From CAZUUO01 sp964622665 (lineage in GTDB: Bacteria > Patescibacteriota > Patescibacteriia > Magasanikbacterales > GCA-002688135): DNA of 7,436 nt. Below are positions 6,091 to 7,436 of this stretch, in pieces. Below the pieces are notes generated by a model. That model saw nothing but the letters and a program-made list of their open reading frames with translations, searched no databases and was not told the DNA's origin. Numbering within the stretch: the stretch's first letter is position 1; every line of letters starts with the position of its first letter. The DNA lies in contig CAZUUO010000033.1 of NCBI GenBank assembly GCA_964622665.1, positions 1 to 7,436 of the forward strand, written 5' to 3'. The position numbers were made by a program, and so were the translations under genes.

Positions 6091-6830
6091 TTATTTACCT
6101 GCTTGTTGTTGAAGCAGCTTTTCGTGTTCATCATCCATCCTAGCTGAATTAATTTTACTCTTGCTCTCCAACATAAATTTAAGTTTCCAGAAGTCAGGTA
6201 GACTCCAATCATATTTAAGTGTTCTAAAGTCTGGCGCCCCTTCCATCTGGCTTACATTCATTATAAGCATGTCCCAACCATCTAAGAAGTTACGATCTGC
6301 AAACTCTAGCCTTGCTTTGCGCTCTCTCCATCCGAACTGTAATTCTCCCCCGCCTGACCTTGATTGTTCATTATCTTGATCATTTCTATTGCGGAGGAGA
6401 TCTTTCCAAAAAAAGTTGGGAAGTTAGCTCCCACTGCAAATACTAGCAGTTCAAATAATAAGTCTAAACGTCCAGCGAAGAAGTTATCAAAACAGTATTC
6501 ATCTGGGTTAATCTTTTCTGGAGTAGAGGCGATAAAACTAAGTTTACCTGTTCCTGCTTTATCTCCAGATACGTGAGCAATAGAGGTGTTCCAAAGAATC
6601 TTCTTAGAGATGTCTTGAATATCCATATACTGATTCCATGAGACTAAGTAGCCAGCAATGGCTTCCATAATCCATGTATCAGATTGCCCAAGTTTATATT
6701 CTGTGTGTGGGCCTAATACTGAGGCGATAATTGCTTGGAGCCTACTCAGGACTTCTCCAGCAATTGATGTGTGCATAAGTTCTACTGAGAACTCAATATT
6801 ATCAATTTGTGTTTTAACTACATGAGGCAT
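6091..6830 (-). CDS. Tail assembly chaperone fusion (gpGT-like) by -1 frameshift
   Basis: The first 141 codons are shared with the 174-residue product. A -1 slip on T TTT TTT (6414-6408) then makes the ribosome read TGG AAA GAT... from 6408, open for 105 codons to TAA at 6093-6091, predicting a fusion of about 246 residues. The extension (WKDLLRNRNDQDNEQ..., GGGELQFGWRERKARLEFAD, LKYDWSLPDFWKLKFMLESK) looks like a real protein, charged and helical. It fills the 217-base stretch that otherwise holds no gene and ends two bases before the tape measure start. This is the same architecture as lambda G/GT, where the T part contacts the tape measure. No separate start codon with a good ribosome site is visible for the extension alone. 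Confidence 0.78.
6306..6830 (-). CDS. Tail assembly chaperone (gpG-like, unshifted product)
   Basis: This 174-residue protein lies between the tail tube and tape measure genes, the place of the tail assembly chaperone pair in nearly all long-tailed phages. These cytoplasmic proteins coat the tape measure during tail assembly and are not in the virion. The body (residues 1-140) is helical and contains WIMEAIAGYLVSWNQYMDIQ and ELLVFAVGANFPTFFGK. The final 33 residues after the slippery site (ISSAIEMIKIMNNQGQ...) are unlike a structured domain, as is common for the short product. The start ATG is preceded by AAGAG nine bases upstream. The identification rests on position, size and the associated frameshift. 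Confidence 0.7.
   Translation of the reverse strand: MPHVVKTQIDNIEFSVELMHTSIAGEVLSRLQAIIASVLGPHTEYKLGQSDTWIMEAIAGYLVSWNQYMDIQDISKKILWNTSIAHVSGDKAGTGKLSFIASTPEKINPDEYCFDNFFAGRLDLLFELLVFAVGANFPTFFGKISSAIEMIKIMNNQGQAGENYSSDGESAKQG
6408..6414 (-). promoter_or_regulatory. Programmed -1 ribosomal frameshift site (T TTT TTT)
   Basis: There are seven consecutive T on the minus strand, with zero-frame codons ACT TTT TTT GGA, so the heptamer fits the X XXY YYZ pattern exactly. Both tRNA-Phe can re-pair after slipping back one base. The -1 frame is open immediately after and the zero frame stops 34 codons later. No strong downstream stem-loop was evident by eye. Confidence 0.78.
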
Positions 6831-6851
6831 TGTATACTGCTCTTATATTAT

Positions 6852-6885
6852 ATGAATAAAATAGGGGCAACATCTTGTCACCCCT
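6852..6885 (-). terminator. Candidate intrinsic terminator after tail tube gene
   Basis: On the minus strand AGGGGTGACA-AGA-TGTTGCCCCT (6885-6863) can form a ten-base-pair stem, including two G.U pairs, with a 3-nt loop. It is followed by TATTTTATTC, a broken U-tract. It starts about 30 bases after the tail tube stop. Partial termination here would let the abundant tube protein be made in excess over the downstream chaperone and tape measure. The U-tract is imperfect, so it may instead be an RNA stability or processing hairpin. Confidence 0.5.
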
Positions 6886-6915
6886 TGCCACTATGGCGAA
6901 AACTTTGTTAAGCTA

Positions 6916-7419
6916 TTATTTAAATAAGTCTGCAATCTTCTTGTAGCCTTCGTACATACTATTAGCTGTAGCTATAATAGACACAACGCTACTTCCAGCC
7001 TGATCTTGAGGTATCAACTTACATTCTTTAACAAAGATTTCCCAAACAACATCTTGCTGGTCTGCACCATAAGATATTGAAGGTGGTTTGCTTAAAGAGC
7101 AGTCCTTCATGATGGGTACGAAAGGAGACGAGGGATCGTGCAATGTACAGGGGAACTCGGGCCAAGTCTCATCGGCATCAGCTGCTGCCATAAAACCAGC
7201 TAACACACCATTCTGCCGTGCATTTTGCTGCAAGGAGAATGAAAGGATAGCTGAGCGATCTGGATTTTTGGTGATAGCGTGATCACCCTGCATACCAGCT
7301 GTACGAGAGATTAAATCACTATTGAAAGTGAGGGTGATGGCCCCACCACCCAGTTCTGTAATATTTTCACCAAAGACACACAAGGTAACTTTGGTAGGAT
7401 CATAAGGAATTGTTGCCAT
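6916..7419 (-). CDS. Tail tube protein
   Basis: This 167-residue protein lies upstream of the chaperone and tape measure genes. It resembles, from memory, the KPP10 ORF10/DUF3277-type tube family of myoviruses. It begins MATIPYDPTKVTLCVFG and shows alternating beta-strand patterns around a glycine-rich turn (ELGGGAITLTFNSDLISRTAG), followed by SAILSFSLQQNARQNGVLAGFM and a mid-domain VPIMKDCSLSKPPSISYG. These are features of the tube fold, which stacks as hexamers around the tape measure. It has no signal peptide or membrane helix. A weak GAGAAC ribosome site lies about nine bases before the ATG. The gene before it, expected to be the sheath, is outside the window. Confidence 0.7.
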   Translation of the reverse strand: MATIPYDPTKVTLCVFGENITELGGGAITLTFNSDLISRTAGMQGDHAITKNPDRSAILSFSLQQNARQNGVLAGFMAAADADETWPEFPCTLHDPSSPFVPIMKDCSLSKPPSISYGADQQDVVWEIFVKECKLIPQDQAGSSVVSIIATANSMYEGYKKIADLFK

Positions 7420-7436
7420 TTATTTTGTTCTCGTTT

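Noticed and set aside
6354..6364. Alternative slip on the run of G (GCG GGG GAG) in the chaperone gene
   Set aside because: Only the P-site codon could re-pair; the upstream T TTT TTT is a full slippery heptamer in the right phase and the -1 frame is already open there.

Overview
This window is part of the tail module of a tailed phage or prophage, with every real gene on the minus strand, so the gene order reads from high to low coordinates. The layout matches contractile-tail (myovirus) modules: tail tube (7419-6916), two-frame tail assembly chaperone (6830-6091), tape measure (6088-2149), Dit-like distal tail protein (2136-1504), baseplate plug-like protein (1504-1175), baseplate hub (1182-106), and the start of a spike-like protein that runs off the window at base 1. 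Neighbouring genes overlap or nearly touch, as expected for one translationally coupled late operon. The host cannot be named from the sequence.

The striking feature is the tape measure gene. Read conventionally it looks like two broken pieces (4784-6088 and 2149-3138) around an HNH endonuclease and about 840 bases of apparently non-coding DNA. Read as RNA on the minus strand, the interruption resolves into three consecutive group I introns: 4795-3755 (1041 nt, carrying the HNH gene), 3728-3464 (265 nt, no ORF) and 3452-3126 (327 nt, no ORF). They are separated by two tiny exons of 26 nt and 11 nt. Each intron has a P1 helix with a U.G pair at the 5' splice site, a terminal G, a P7-type helix, a GNRA-capped hairpin after P7 and a shared 3' hairpin with an ATTAACGA loop. 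Removing all three restores one uninterrupted frame of 769 codons (768 residues). The rebuilt junction reads QMMS-KQSVQAEEF-KNQ-L-GDSAPG, which is the conserved tape-measure N-terminal-domain motif.

The tail assembly chaperone carries a T TTT TTT slippery heptamer in the correct phase (6414-6408). A -1 shift there gives an open extension of 105 codons that fills the otherwise empty stretch up to the tape measure start, the usual G/GT arrangement. A hairpin with a U-rich tail (6885-6852) follows the tail tube gene and is a candidate terminator.

The gene products should work together in building the tail. Tube subunits polymerise around the tape measure, which is held by the G/GT chaperones. 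The Dit-like, plug, hub and spike proteins form the central baseplate from which the tube grows. Functional names come from recognising families and gene order by eye, not from database searches.
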